Notes under the pieces: model-generated
Seen by the model: only the letters and a program-made list of their open reading frames with translations
What the model was told of the DNA's origin: nothing
The model's database searches: none
Part shown: positions 47,865-57,015 of the stretch, piece after piece
Layout of the letters: each line of letters starts with the position of its first letter
Numbering within the stretch: the stretch's first letter is position 1
Source of the DNA: Oenococcus sicerae
Lineage (GTDB): Bacteria; Bacillota; Bacilli; Lactobacillales; Lactobacillaceae
DNA length: 64,000 bases
Reading direction: 5' to 3'
Assembly: GCF_004102045.2 (NCBI RefSeq)
Contig: NZ_CP029684.2
Location: 496,001-560,000, forward strand
Translations under genes and position numbers: made by a program

Positions 47865-48845
47865 TTACTTGCTCTCTTTCTCAACATAAATCGGCCGCCG
47901 TTTGCTCTCTAAAAAAATGGCCGCAATATACCGACCAACGATCCCTAAACTAAACATCTGCAGGCCGCCAAAAAACATAATGATCACAGTAATCGTTGTC
48001 CAACCACCGATTGCGATCGTCGGATCCAAAAGCTTGCGCACGATCACAAAAATGCCGCCCATCATAGCCACCAAGGTCGTTAATAAGCCCAATACGGTGA
48101 CCATTGTCAATGGAAATGTTGAAAACGAAATGATACCCGTCATGGCATATTTGATCAGTTTCCAAAAACTCCACTTGCTATGGCCTTTGCTTCGAGTAAT
48201 GTTCTCATAACTCATATATTCAGTTTTAAAACCGACCCAAGTAAAAAGTCCCTTGGAAAAACGTTGATTTTCCGGCATTGATAAGATCGCTTTTGTGACC
48301 TGCCGAGTCATGATGCGATAATCGCGAGCACCGCTGACGATATTCGTGGCGGATATTTTAGAAAGAAAGCGATAAAAGACAGTCGAAAACCAGCTGATAA
48401 CAGGATTCTCACCTTTTCGGTCCAACCTTCTAGTCGCAACAATATCTAATTGATCATCAACTAATTTTTTGAGCATCGGTGCTAACAAGGCAGGCGGATC
48501 CTGCAAATCAACATCCATCAGAGCAATAAAATCATAGTTTTTGGCGTAATTGAGGCCAGCATAAATAGCGGCTTCTTTGCCAAAATTGCGTGAAAAGGAG
48601 ACAAAATGAATTGAGGCATCAACTTGCTGAATTTGCTTGATCTCAATCAAACTTTTGTCCACGGAACCATCGTCAATATACCAGATATCAACTTTCAAAT
48701 TCGACAAACTACCCGGCAAAGACTTCAGTGCGTCCTGTGTCAGATTTTTCTGAACATTTTCATAAAAAGGAATAATATTATCTTCTTCGTTATTGACTGG
48801 AACGATGATCGCTAGCGAAGGATAATTGAATTCAGTCATACTCAT
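47865..48845 (-). CDS. family 2 glycosyltransferase, GtrB/DPM1-like, membrane-anchored
   Basis: A 326-aa polyprenyl-phosphate glycosyltransferase. The GT-A domain has LAIIVPVNNEEDNI, VDIWYIDDGSVDKS, SFSRNFGKEAAIYAGL and ALMDVDLQDPP (DxD-type), and two C-terminal membrane helices (residues about 230-315) follow. Such enzymes transfer a sugar to undecaprenyl phosphate for later use in wall polymer decoration. It overlaps the permease gene start-stop region by four bases. Confidence 0.88.
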   Translation of the reverse strand: MSMTEFNYPSLAIIVPVNNEEDNIIPFYENVQKNLTQDALKSLPGSLSNLKVDIWYIDDGSVDKSLIEIKQIQQVDASIHFVSFSRNFGKEAAIYAGLNYAKNYDFIALMDVDLQDPPALLAPMLKKLVDDQLDIVATRRLDRKGENPVISWFSTVFYRFLSKISATNIVSGARDYRIMTRQVTKAILSMPENQRFSKGLFTWVGFKTEYMSYENITRSKGHSKWSFWKLIKYAMTGIISFSTFPLTMVTVLGLLTTLVAMMGGIFVIVRKLLDPTIAIGGWTTITVIIMFFGGLQMFSLGIVGRYIAAIFLESKRRPIYVEKESK

Positions 48846-50218
48846 AGTTTATAAAATTTTTGTAAATAATACAGCGGAATACCAATTGCCACGATCAGCA
48901 GAGAAATAATAATACCAAATAACTGTTGACCAGTCGGATCGCTAAAGGCATTTACGATCGTTGATACTTCAATAAATATAGTCCCAATGATCGCCAACAG
49001 CGGGAAAAGCGGGTGCAAAGGTGCGGCAAAATGCGGTTTTCTATTTAGCTGATGACGCAAAATAAAGACAGCGATGAAAGTCAACAGATAAAATAAGAAA
49101 CTAACAAAAACGAGCCAGTCGGAAAGATCCTGAGAAGAAGAAAAAGCGTTCAAGAGGAGAATGGCAACTACTATTTCAAAGGCCGTTGCATAATTGGGTG
49201 TTTTCGATTTTTTACCAAGCTTGTGAAACAGATTAGAAAAAGGCAGCTGCTGTTGATCAGCCATTTCAAACACAACACGCGGAAAACTCAATATTTTTGA
49301 ATTCAAGGTCCCGATAACAGAAATCATCACACCGATATCCATCAATCGGCCACCCAGTGGACCAAAGGCTTGTTTCATAATGCGGAAAGGTGCTTGGTCA
49401 CCTAATGAGACAATTTTTTCAGCCGGTAATGAACTAAAAACACCAAATGAGACACCCATATAAGCGATCAAAACAATCGTAATTCCCAGCGTTACTGCAC
49501 GCGGCAGCGTTTTTTGCGGATTTTTGATTTCGCCACCAAGATTCGAAATAATAACCCAGCCGTCATAGGCAAACAGTGTAGACAGGACTGCAACGCCAAA
49601 ATTACCTTTTCCTACTTGCTCAGATAACAGATTGACCGAATTGGCTGTTGCGCCAGCGTGTCCAAAAAAAAGACCAAAAATAATCAAAGCTAGGATCGGA
49701 ATAAGTTTCAGGCTTGTGGTCGTCAATGCAAAAGTTCGGCTGACACGATTATCAAGCATATTCATCAATGCGATCAAAAGGCAGGAAACAGCCGCAACTA
49801 AAATAACAGTTCTGATTGAAAAACCAAATATAGCCATCGTACTTGGTAAATTAAAAAATGAAATAAACAAAGTTGAAAAGAAAAAAGAAACAGAGGCGAT
49901 CAAGGCAGGTCCGTAAAAAGAAATTTGCATCCAACCGGCTAAAAATCCCCAGAACTGGCCGAATATTTTGCCAATATATATGTAGATACCACCTGTCTGC
50001 GGCATTTCCGAACCTAATTCAGCCACTGACATCGCCGAAGCAAGTGTGAGCACACCGCCAACGAACCAGGCCAATAAAGCAGCTTTTGTGGATCCGGCTT
50101 CTTGTAAAACGCGTCCTTGCTTAAAAAAAATGCCGGAACCGATCACAGTTCCGATTACCAACGATAAGGTCGTGAAAAATCCAAAATTCCGTCTGAGCTG
50201 TTTCTCATTTTCAATCAT
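48842..50218 (-). CDS. APC-family amino acid permease
   Basis: A 458-aa permease with 12 hydrophobic helices. FGFFTTLSLVIGTVIGSGIFFKQG in helix 1 holds the substrate-binding GSGI turn, and SVAELGSEMPQTGGIYIYIGKIFG follows in helix 2, both typical of the LAT/serine-threonine exchanger branch of the APC superfamily. The amino acid transported is unknown. The gene is divergent from trxA. Confidence 0.88.
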   Translation of the reverse strand: MIENEKQLRRNFGFFTTLSLVIGTVIGSGIFFKQGRVLQEAGSTKAALLAWFVGGVLTLASAMSVAELGSEMPQTGGIYIYIGKIFGQFWGFLAGWMQISFYGPALIASVSFFFSTLFISFFNLPSTMAIFGFSIRTVILVAAVSCLLIALMNMLDNRVSRTFALTTTSLKLIPILALIIFGLFFGHAGATANSVNLLSEQVGKGNFGVAVLSTLFAYDGWVIISNLGGEIKNPQKTLPRAVTLGITIVLIAYMGVSFGVFSSLPAEKIVSLGDQAPFRIMKQAFGPLGGRLMDIGVMISVIGTLNSKILSFPRVVFEMADQQQLPFSNLFHKLGKKSKTPNYATAFEIVVAILLLNAFSSSQDLSDWLVFVSFLFYLLTFIAVFILRHQLNRKPHFAAPLHPLFPLLAIIGTIFIEVSTIVNAFSDPTGQQLFGIIISLLIVAIGIPLYYLQKFYKL

Positions 50219-50275
50219 AATTTACATTAGTATAAAGGCTGCTTGAAAACAAAGCAAACACTTTTTCATATTTTT

Positions 50276-50304
50276 TTGCATTACTTATTAGAAGTAAGTA
50301 CAAT
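50276..50304 (+). promoter_or_regulatory. promoter of trxA
   Basis: TTGCAT (50276-50281) and TACAAT (50299-50304) with a 17-bp spacer. The spacer itself is an inverted repeat TTACTT/AAGTAA, a possible operator. Confidence 0.6.
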
Positions 50305-50327
50305 ATAAGTAAAGAGTAGGAGGAAAT

Positions 50328-50642
50328 ATGGCAATTTCAGTATTAGATTCTGATTCATTTGAAACAGCTACCCAATCCGGTGTGACTGTAACTGATTTTT
50401 GGGCGACTTGGTGCACGCCTTGTAAAATTCAAACACCAATTCTAGAAAAAGTTTCCAATGAGTTGACCGACGTTAAATTTGGAAAGATCGATGTTGACGA
50501 AAATCAAGAAACAGCAAATGGCTTAGGTGTCAAAGCTATCCCAACTTTGATCATTAAAAAAAATGGTGAGGTCGTCGATCGTATCGTTGGCGTACACAAT
50601 CAAAAGCAATTGACCGACATTATTAGTCAATATACAAAATAA
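50328..50642 (+). CDS. trxA: thioredoxin
   Basis: A 104-aa thioredoxin that keeps cytosolic proteins reduced. The active site is WATWCTPCK (WCTPC, versus the usual WCGPC), and the cis-Pro in AIPTLIIKKNG is present. AGGAGG precedes the ATG. It is monocistronic between its promoter and a terminator. Confidence 0.95.
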   Translation: MAISVLDSDSFETATQSGVTVTDFWATWCTPCKIQTPILEKVSNELTDVKFGKIDVDENQETANGLGVKAIPTLIIKKNGEVVDRIVGVHNQKQLTDIISQYTK

Positions 50643-50671
50643 TCTTTGTGAAATCCTGTACATTATTTCTT

Positions 50672-50698
50672 AAAGTCTGCTAATTACAGGCTTTTTGT
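50672..50698 (+). terminator. terminator after trxA
   Basis: AAAGTCTG and CAGGCTTT pair (one G-T) around CTAATTA, followed by a T tract. Confidence 0.7.
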
Positions 50699-50754
50699 TT
50701 TCCAATAAATTTCACAAGTGTTAAAATTACAGGCGAAGTAAAGGAGCTTGTTTT

Positions 50755-52437
50755 ATGACAGAAAAAAAACGCTTTGGGGCTGATTTAGTCCTTGAGTCTC
50801 TGATAAATCATGATGTTAACTATATTTTTGGTATTCCCGGTGCCAAAATCGACCGCCTTTTTGAAGCAATCGAATATACAGCTGGTGCGCCTAAGTTAGT
50901 CATTACGAAGCACGAACAAAATGCTGCCTTCATGGCGCAAGCTGTTGGCCGTTTAACAGGAAAACCCGGTGTTATGCTCGTTACCTCAGGACCTGGTGCC
51001 TCTAATTTAGCAACAGGTATTTTGACTGCACAGACAGAAAATGATCCAGTTGTTGCGATTGCCGGCCAAGTTCAGCGACAAGATCTATATCGCCGAACAC
51101 ACCAATCCACGCCATCGGTATTACTTTTTAACGGCATTACAAAATTTACAACCGAGGTACAAGATGCTGAAAACTTGTCTGAAGTGATCGCGAATGCTTT
51201 TGACATTGCCAGCAAAGCACCACAAGGTGCGGCGTTTATCAGTCTACCGCAAGATGTTGATGACAGTCCCGTTCGCAGCCATGCACTAGCTAAGGTTACG
51301 GAAGTTTTGACCGGGCCTGCCGATCTGGATGAAATCAAATCCTTAGCTGAAAAAATCAATCATGCCAAGCTGCCAGTCATTTTAGTCGGGCAGCGCGGTT
51401 CTGATGAAAATAGTGTTGCTAGTCTGCACAAACTGTTGCATACGACTAAACTGCCAGTCGTTGAAACATTCCAGGGTGCCGGCGTGATTGATCGTTCCTT
51501 GGTCGAACAATCATTCTTCGGTCGAGTCGGTTTGTTTGCCAATCAAACTGGCGACCAATTATTAAGAGCTTCAGATCTTGTTATTGCATTGGGCTATGAT
51601 GCCGTTGAATACGAGCCGCGTGTCTGGAATAAAGACAATCAGCTTCAGATCATGACGATCGATTCGACAGGTGCTCAGATCGATGCCCACTATAATCCGA
51701 CTTTACAATTAGTTGGCAATATCTCAGCGACGCTCGATTTGCTCGGACAGGAATTAAAGGATTATCGACTTCCTTTGGAAGCCAATACTCGTCTTGACCA
51801 ATTCAGAAAGCAGCTAGCCAGCGAACCCGGCGGACCGAAATTCACAGCGGCTGCCGGTCTGTCCCATCCATTAGATGTGATCCACGCTATTCAAAAACAA
51901 GTGACTGATAATATGACTGTCACTTTAGATGTTGGCTCTGTCTACATTTGGATGAGCCGGTTCTTTCGTTCATACCGACCGCGCCACTTCTTGATTTCCG
52001 ATGGTATGCAGACGCTGGGCGTTGCGCTGCCTTGGGCAATTGCAGCTGGCTTAGTTCGACCAGAAGAAAAAATCGTCAGTGTATCTGGAGATGGTGGTTT
52101 TATGTTTTCCAGTGCTGAATTAGAAACGGCGGTCCGCCTAAAGTCCAACTTGGTCCATTTAATTTTTAATGATCGCGGCCATTACGATATGGTGAAATTT
52201 CAAGAAGAAATGAAATACGGTCGATCAGCTGGCGTTGATTTCGGCGAAATTGACTTTGTTAAATTTGCTGAATCATTTGGTGTCAAAGCTTTCAGGGTCG
52301 ATGATCCGGAAAAAATTGATGCTGTTTTGGCCAAGGCCTTTAATTGGAATCAAGGACCCGTCTTGGTCGATATACCAGTCGACTATTCGCATAACACAGA
52401 ACTTTATGCAGATTTGATCAAAGGAGCGACCGATTAA
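50755..52437 (+). CDS. alsS: catabolic alpha-acetolactate synthase
   Basis: A 560-aa ThDP-dependent enzyme that joins two pyruvates into alpha-acetolactate. FGADLVLESLINHDVNYIFGIPGAKID, the catalytic Glu in VITKHEQNAAFMAQA, and SVSGDGGFMFSSAELETAVR (ThDP motif) place it in the pH 6 type AlsS group rather than IlvB. Feeding AlsD, it directs pyruvate to acetoin or diacetyl, important in wine and dairy lactic bacteria. AAAGGAG precedes the ATG and alsD follows 2 bp downstream. Confidence 0.95.
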   Translation: MTEKKRFGADLVLESLINHDVNYIFGIPGAKIDRLFEAIEYTAGAPKLVITKHEQNAAFMAQAVGRLTGKPGVMLVTSGPGASNLATGILTAQTENDPVVAIAGQVQRQDLYRRTHQSTPSVLLFNGITKFTTEVQDAENLSEVIANAFDIASKAPQGAAFISLPQDVDDSPVRSHALAKVTEVLTGPADLDEIKSLAEKINHAKLPVILVGQRGSDENSVASLHKLLHTTKLPVVETFQGAGVIDRSLVEQSFFGRVGLFANQTGDQLLRASDLVIALGYDAVEYEPRVWNKDNQLQIMTIDSTGAQIDAHYNPTLQLVGNISATLDLLGQELKDYRLPLEANTRLDQFRKQLASEPGGPKFTAAAGLSHPLDVIHAIQKQVTDNMTVTLDVGSVYIWMSRFFRSYRPRHFLISDGMQTLGVALPWAIAAGLVRPEEKIVSVSGDGGFMFSSAELETAVRLKSNLVHLIFNDRGHYDMVKFQEEMKYGRSAGVDFGEIDFVKFAESFGVKAFRVDDPEKIDAVLAKAFNWNQGPVLVDIPVDYSHNTELYADLIKGATD

Positions 52438-52439
52438 AC

Positions 52440-53159
52440 ATGGCTGAGGACATTAGAAAACTTTATCAGCATGGTATTCTAGCGCAGATCATGGACGGCC
52501 AATATGACGGCACCATGAGGCTCAAAGAACTCTTGAACCATGGCAACTTCGGTATTGGTACCACCACAGGTATCGGCGTCGAGCTGATCATACTTGACGG
52601 CTTTGCTTATGGAATTCCGGGCAGCGGCAAAGTACGCAGCTTAAACGCTCAGACTGAAGAAGTGCCCTTTGCAACAATTAATTATTTCGATAACGAGCTG
52701 CCTAGCGAACGTCTCAAACAGACAAATGCCGCAGACTTCGAAAAGCTGGTTAGTGAAAAATATGAACTGCAAAACGTTTTTGCTGCCATTAAAGTTCATG
52801 GTGAATTCACAAATGTTTTGGCTCGTTCAGCCGATCAGCAGCAAAAACCCTATCCACCTTTTTCACAGGTAGCAGCTGCGCAACATGAGTTTCAGGCCGA
52901 TCATTTGAAAGCCACGATCGTTGGCTACTATTCGCCATCAGTTTACGAAGGAGCGGCTGCGGCTGGATTTCATCTGCATATTTTATCTGATGATCATCAT
53001 TTTGGCGGTCATTTATTAGATTTCACGATCGATAAAGCTGACCTTCAGGTACAGATCTTTGATAACTTCGAATTGAATCTGCCGACGAAAAATAAAATTT
53101 TCCGCAGCCGGAAACTTGACTTGTCTACCTTAAAAGCTGCTATTAGAAAAACAGAATAG
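52440..53159 (+). CDS. alsD: alpha-acetolactate decarboxylase
   Basis: A 239-aa zinc enzyme that converts alpha-acetolactate to acetoin. The metal site AAGFHLHILSDDHHFGGHLLDF supplies three His, and YYSPSVYEGAAAAGF leads into it with the conserved Glu. The operon order alsS-alsD is standard. A weak hairpin with a T7 run follows near 53166-53195. Confidence 0.95.
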   Translation: MAEDIRKLYQHGILAQIMDGQYDGTMRLKELLNHGNFGIGTTTGIGVELIILDGFAYGIPGSGKVRSLNAQTEEVPFATINYFDNELPSERLKQTNAADFEKLVSEKYELQNVFAAIKVHGEFTNVLARSADQQQKPYPPFSQVAAAQHEFQADHLKATIVGYYSPSVYEGAAAAGFHLHILSDDHHFGGHLLDFTIDKADLQVQIFDNFELNLPTKNKIFRSRKLDLSTLKAAIRKTE

Positions 53160-53205
53160 ACTGAAAAGGTTGCTGAACAAGTGATCTTTTTTTGTGAACA
53201 TATAG

Positions 53206-53676
53206 TTATCTATGTCCCTCGGCATAGACTAGGCGAAAACGTTCTAACACAATATCAGAGTCATAGCTAAAGGTTAAACCATCGGCTTTAAAATCTTCTT
53301 TGAAAAATGCTTCGTGAACTTGACGCCAATAGGCCAAACTGCGATCACCCTCGCCTTCCAAATAAGCCTGTTGAGCATCAACATCAGCAAACTTAACCAC
53401 TGAAACCAACTCATTGGAAATGACCGCTAGCGGTCGCTGACTACCGAGCACAATATCAAAACCGCCAGTCGCTGGCAAGGGTTCATGTTGAATGGCATAA
53501 GATTCATAGCCACTAGCAGTTGCTGTTTTAACCCCACTGGCAACTAATTGGCCTAGTTCGTCAGCCAATATATCATCATCACCAAAAGCAAAACAGCTTT
53601 GGTAGCCAGCATCTGAAACAATCTCAGCTGCCTTTTTCGCTCTTTGCCAAAATTGTTCAATTATTTTCTCTTGCAT
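53206..53676 (-). CDS. ASCH-domain protein
   Basis: A 156-aa ASCH-domain protein. LVASGVKTATASGYESY carries the GxKxxT-type RNA/nucleotide-binding loop and GDRSLAYWRQVHEAFF the C-terminal part. ASCH proteins are thought to bind RNA or act on modified nucleosides; some hydrolyse N4-acetylcytidine. The precise role here is unknown. The ATG at 53676 is preferred to the GTG one codon earlier. It is convergent with alsD. Confidence 0.8.
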   Translation of the reverse strand: MQEKIIEQFWQRAKKAAEIVSDAGYQSCFAFGDDDILADELGQLVASGVKTATASGYESYAIQHEPLPATGGFDIVLGSQRPLAVISNELVSVVKFADVDAQQAYLEGEGDRSLAYWRQVHEAFFKEDFKADGLTFSYDSDIVLERFRLVYAEGHR

Positions 53677-53804
53677 CACTTTTAGTCTAGCAAAAGAAAG
53701 CGTTTTTAATTATCTTTCTTACCTAGTGATCAATAGATTGGTAACGAATTTATTTTCAACGGCTACAATAAAACAAAACAGTTTCATGAAGATGGGCATC
53801 AGAA

Positions 53805-53984
53805 TTATTTAATATAATCATTTAATCCCATAGATAAGGCGCAAAATACTGTCAAAAGCCAGGCAATTTTCAGTAAAAATTTTAGCTCTGCCTGGCGCTT
53901 TCCTTGTTGCCTAGCAATAAAGTAGTACAGCCAAAAAAGCACTAACAGAATTACCAATAAATAAAAATCCCAAGAAAAATTCAT
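53805..53984 (-). CDS. 59-aa basic membrane protein, putative circular bacteriocin immunity protein
   Basis: A short gene starting MNFSWDFYLLVILLVLF, with two hydrophobic helices (residues about 7-24 and 36-53) joined by a basic loop ARQQGKRQAELK, net charge about +3. AAAGGA lies 7 bases upstream and the ATG overlaps the ATPase stop by four bases. Small, hydrophobic, cationic proteins of about 50 aa at the end of the operon are the self-immunity proteins of circularin, uberolysin and carnocyclin systems, so that role is inferred from size, charge and position. Confidence 0.75.
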   Translation of the reverse strand: MNFSWDFYLLVILLVLFWLYYFIARQQGKRQAELKFLLKIAWLLTVFCALSMGLNDYIK

Positions 53985-54592
53985 ATGCGATTCCTTTCGC
54001 CTAAATCAATATTTTCATAATCCAAAGAAAATCCCTTGGGATCGGTGTGGGCAACAAAGACTAGTAAATGACCAGATGAAACAAATAGTTTCAAATATTT
54101 AGAAATGATGTGCATCCCTGAATCATCAATGCCTGAAAAGAACTCATCTAAGATTAAAAATTTAGGTGCTTGCAAATACAATAATAGAAAGGTGATCTTT
54201 CTCTTCGTTCCCAAAGAAAGGTTTTTGCTTGTTTGCTGCAGATATTGATCAACCGCCATTTCTTTGGCCATTTTTTCAAATTCTGCATCAGCCCCTGCAC
54301 CAACATATCCAACTGATTTCAAAAAATCCAAATGCTCGTACGCAGATAAAACAGGATCCAAAATATTCTGGTCTGACAAGTAAATATGTTCTTCTCTTGA
54401 TATCGTTGAATCCATGGAACCGTTGTGAAGCGGCAAATCACGATTGATAATTTTTAAAAGGGTCGTTTTACCGATACCATTTTTCCCATTGATTCGGTAA
54501 GCGTGTCCGCCCGATAAGTTCATAGATAAATTCTTGATCACGAATTGATCAGAATAAGCAAACGACAAATTTTTTAATTCAACATGACACAT
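53981..54592 (-). CDS. ABC transporter ATPase of the bacteriocin locus
   Basis: A 203-aa ATPase. Walker A NGKNGIGKTTLL, the signature NLSLGTKRKITFLLLY (SLGTK in place of SGGQ), Walker B FLILDEFFSGID and the switch FVAHTD are visible. The altered signature is like that of small ATPases that drive peptide export or immunity. It corresponds in place and size to CirD/CclT-type ATPases of circular bacteriocin operons. The ATG at 54590-54592 is chosen with AAGGA 11 bases upstream; it overlaps the preceding gene by 14 bp. Confidence 0.82.
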   Translation of the reverse strand: MCHVELKNLSFAYSDQFVIKNLSMNLSGGHAYRINGKNGIGKTTLLKIINRDLPLHNGSMDSTISREEHIYLSDQNILDPVLSAYEHLDFLKSVGYVGAGADAEFEKMAKEMAVDQYLQQTSKNLSLGTKRKITFLLLYLQAPKFLILDEFFSGIDDSGMHIISKYLKLFVSSGHLLVFVAHTDPKGFSLDYENIDLGERNRI

Positions 54593-56057
54593 AGGAAACA
54601 CCATCCTTAATTTGTTTCGAGATTATTTTGAGCACGACGAAAATTGCCAGAATATTCATTAAAAATAAAAATCCTGAGAAGACGATATACAGCACTGATG
54701 AAATAGTATGTTCGATCAACAAGGCCGTCGGAATCGACACAACAGGAACGATCAAAACCAGCATGGTTAATTCATAAGTGTTTCTCAAAAGAGAAACGCG
54801 CTTTTGCCGCTGAATTGCGTAAGCATTTTCGTGTTCGTGCACATCAGCAGCCATGCCCGCTGACTGCACGCATAATGCAAAAATTACCAAGACAGAGGCA
54901 GCCACCAAAACCATCAAAAGCCCTTGTACCAGCCAGCCGCCTATATACGCCAAACAGAGAACAAACAAGTAGATCGGAACTAAACGTGCAAAAATATAAG
55001 TTAAGAACACTTTGATACAGCGATTCATAAGCAACTTAACCTGTTTGTGCCAAACAAAAATACGCACGTGATCATTGAATTCAAAATATTCAGGTGAACT
55101 TGCGATCGTATTTGTGACTAAAAAGATAGCTGGATACAAAATGACAGCCCATGCGCTTAATTGCGTGAATTCACGATCGCTGCTAGATATTAAGCAAGTC
55201 AGCAAAATAGCCAAAATAGCATAAAACATTGTATTCTTCTTATTAGCATCAACCAATGACTGTTTGAAAATCGTTCTGAGACAATTTCGCATATAAGAAA
55301 AGCTTTGCAACCTTTTCACCAGTAAAGCAGGCAAAAATAGAACGATAGTAACCATCAAAACCAAGAATAATGGCTTGAATGAAAATATAGTTATGGAAAA
55401 AGCTGACACCGGTTCGTGTTTCACAAAATAGTCAGTAAAACAGTTACCTATGTAGTTGGCAAAAAGGTATGAAACTAAACAAGTCACAACAAAAATACCT
55501 GCATTTAAAAAAATTGGCGTTTTGCCTCTGATAGATGAAAAATAACGGAAGATGATCAATGCTGCGGCCATGGTAAATAAAACAGCCAGCAAAGCGACCA
55601 AATTAATAAAACTGAACGGCTGTAAAGCGCATGTAGCTAGAAAAACAACTAACGGCATTCTTGATAATTCGCAAAAGTTTTTTAGGATAAACATAAATTG
55701 AAGAGATTTGCTTGGATGACCGCTTTGTTCATAAATTTTAACCAATGGTTCATTTTTGGAAAGCTTGCTCATAGATTTTATTTCCTGAAAAAAAATACAA
55801 AAATTAAGAAACGCAGCAAGCACAATCATCAGGGCAACATGTTCAAACAAAAAGTCAAAATTTAAGCTTTTTTGGAAAAGCTGGTTCCAATATCGTGGTC
55901 CTTGTTGGCTCATACCGCAAATCGCGGTCACCGCAGTCAAAGATGAAACAATATAGCATAACAACCAGAAAAAAATTAATTTCGTTAAGGACAGCAAATT
56001 AACCAGGGGAATTCTATAATAAATTTTACGTAACGAACTGCCAAATGCCTGAATCAT
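54579..56057 (-). CDS. large multispanning membrane protein, circular bacteriocin maturation/export candidate
   Basis: A 492-aa integral membrane protein with about 10-12 hydrophobic helices spread over its length and short basic loops. I see no catalytic motif and no family I can name from sequence. Its size, topology and place between the DUF95 gene and the ATPase match CirB/CclB-like proteins, the essential but poorly understood component of circular bacteriocin synthesis. The start follows the DUF95 stop by 3 bp and the ATPase gene overlaps its end. Confidence 0.65.
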   Translation of the reverse strand: MIQAFGSSLRKIYYRIPLVNLLSLTKLIFFWLLCYIVSSLTAVTAICGMSQQGPRYWNQLFQKSLNFDFLFEHVALMIVLAAFLNFCIFFQEIKSMSKLSKNEPLVKIYEQSGHPSKSLQFMFILKNFCELSRMPLVVFLATCALQPFSFINLVALLAVLFTMAAALIIFRYFSSIRGKTPIFLNAGIFVVTCLVSYLFANYIGNCFTDYFVKHEPVSAFSITIFSFKPLFLVLMVTIVLFLPALLVKRLQSFSYMRNCLRTIFKQSLVDANKKNTMFYAILAILLTCLISSSDREFTQLSAWAVILYPAIFLVTNTIASSPEYFEFNDHVRIFVWHKQVKLLMNRCIKVFLTYIFARLVPIYLFVLCLAYIGGWLVQGLLMVLVAASVLVIFALCVQSAGMAADVHEHENAYAIQRQKRVSLLRNTYELTMLVLIVPVVSIPTALLIEHTISSVLYIVFSGFLFLMNILAIFVVLKIISKQIKDGVSYVSC

Positions 56058-56060
56058 GCG

Positions 56061-56600
56061 TTATCTCCAAAACAAGGGCGTCACATAAGTTTCCATGGCT
56101 GCCGCAATAATTAACAAGAAGATGATGAGTATAATCGTGTTAATTAGTTTTTTTATTTCTGTTTTTTTCGACCAATCTATTTTTTGGAAACCAATATTGC
56201 CCGCAATCATCAAGGCAGTCAGTTCGATGATTCCGTGAACAGAAATTAAAGCAATAAAGTATAGCCATTGACCAGTTGTATACATATTGGCAGTCAAGAC
56301 GAAACCTAAACCGGCACCATTAGCTAGCAAAAGCAGAACGGTCGGTACTTTCACGAAAAAGCTGCCGCTTAATAAGGCAATAGCCACACCTGTATTTTGT
56401 GCCAGGATAGCCCAGAAATTTAAACTACTCAGTTGATTTTTCAGTGCTATAGGGACATTAGTCTCTGCGTGATTATAGACAAATACTGCTATTAGCAATA
56501 GGGACACAAACACGAAACCGGCACAAAACAAAGAAAGAGATAATAGAACAGTCTCTTTCTTGATCAAAAAATTAGAAGTTTGTTTAGAAAAAAATGTCAT
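56061..56600 (-). CDS. SpoIIM/DUF95-family membrane protein of the bacteriocin locus
   Basis: A 179-aa protein with about five helices. The AILAQNTGVAIALLSGSFF segment and the WLYFIALISVHGIIELTALMIAG motif (HGxxE) are typical of the SpoIIM/DUF95 family. A DUF95 protein is a near-constant member of circular bacteriocin operons (CirC, CclC, As-48C-like). The ATG at 56598-56600 lies 4 bases after the precursor stop; an upstream TTG would overlap it. Confidence 0.82.
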   Translation of the reverse strand: MTFFSKQTSNFLIKKETVLLSLSLFCAGFVFVSLLLIAVFVYNHAETNVPIALKNQLSSLNFWAILAQNTGVAIALLSGSFFVKVPTVLLLLANGAGLGFVLTANMYTTGQWLYFIALISVHGIIELTALMIAGNIGFQKIDWSKKTEIKKLINTIILIIFLLIIAAAMETYVTPLFWR

Positions 56601-56604
56601 ACAA

Positions 56605-56889
56605 TTACGCGGCAAGAATTACTTTCTTAATACCAGATCGAAATGCTTGTTTAACGATCAAAACGATCAAACCGCCGCCTCCTAACAAAGCAATAATCGA
56701 GGCAGCACCCATTCCTGCATCAATATATTTCCCAACGATTCTCCTTGTGTTCGCACTCATCGCCACCGCAGCGACGATATCTGAGAACACGCCGCTTGCC
56801 AGGACAAAGGCAATTAAAAATGCTGTGCCTAGCAAAGTAAACATCTTGTTTAAATCATGACCATTATTTTTGAGTGATAAGTTTTCCAT
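56605..56889 (-). CDS. putative circular bacteriocin precursor
   Basis: A 94-aa peptide with a long hydrophobic N-terminal leader (residues about 16-36) and a C-terminal half made of short helices. The segment IDAGMGAASIIALLGGGG (56-73) lines up with INAGL..SIISILGG of carnocyclin A and VSAGM of garvicin ML, and GIKKVILAA at the end matches GIKKAIQL. By that alignment the mature ring begins near residues 34-39 and ends at Ala94 (56-61 residues), slightly short of the usual 58-70. AAGGA lies 8 bases upstream of the ATG. Head-to-tail cyclisation is inferred, not shown. Confidence 0.82.
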   Translation of the reverse strand: MENLSLKNNGHDLNKMFTLLGTAFLIAFVLASGVFSDIVAAVAMSANTRRIVGKYIDAGMGAASIIALLGGGGLIVLIVKQAFRSGIKKVILAA

Positions 56890-57015
56890 AGAGACATTCC
56901 TTCCATTCGCTCATCAGAGCCTTGATTTACTATATTATTTTCTCGCCCATGCTTTAACCAATGCACTAAATTAGCTAGTTTCGTTTCATGTAAACGCTTA
57001 TTTTTTCCGATAAAA
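56890..57015 (-). promoter_or_regulatory. leader and possible promoter of the bacteriocin operon
   Basis: A TTGGTT-18-TAATAT promoter-like pair lies about 50 bp upstream of the precursor start on the minus strand. No terminator follows the regulator, so read-through from the regulator promoter is also possible. No short hydrophobic peptide gene is visible here. Confidence 0.35.

Noticed and set aside
56914-56990. Mini-ORFs (MKRN, MGEKII) in the bacteriocin leader as peptide pheromone genes
   Set aside because: Too short, no ribosome sites and not hydrophobic.
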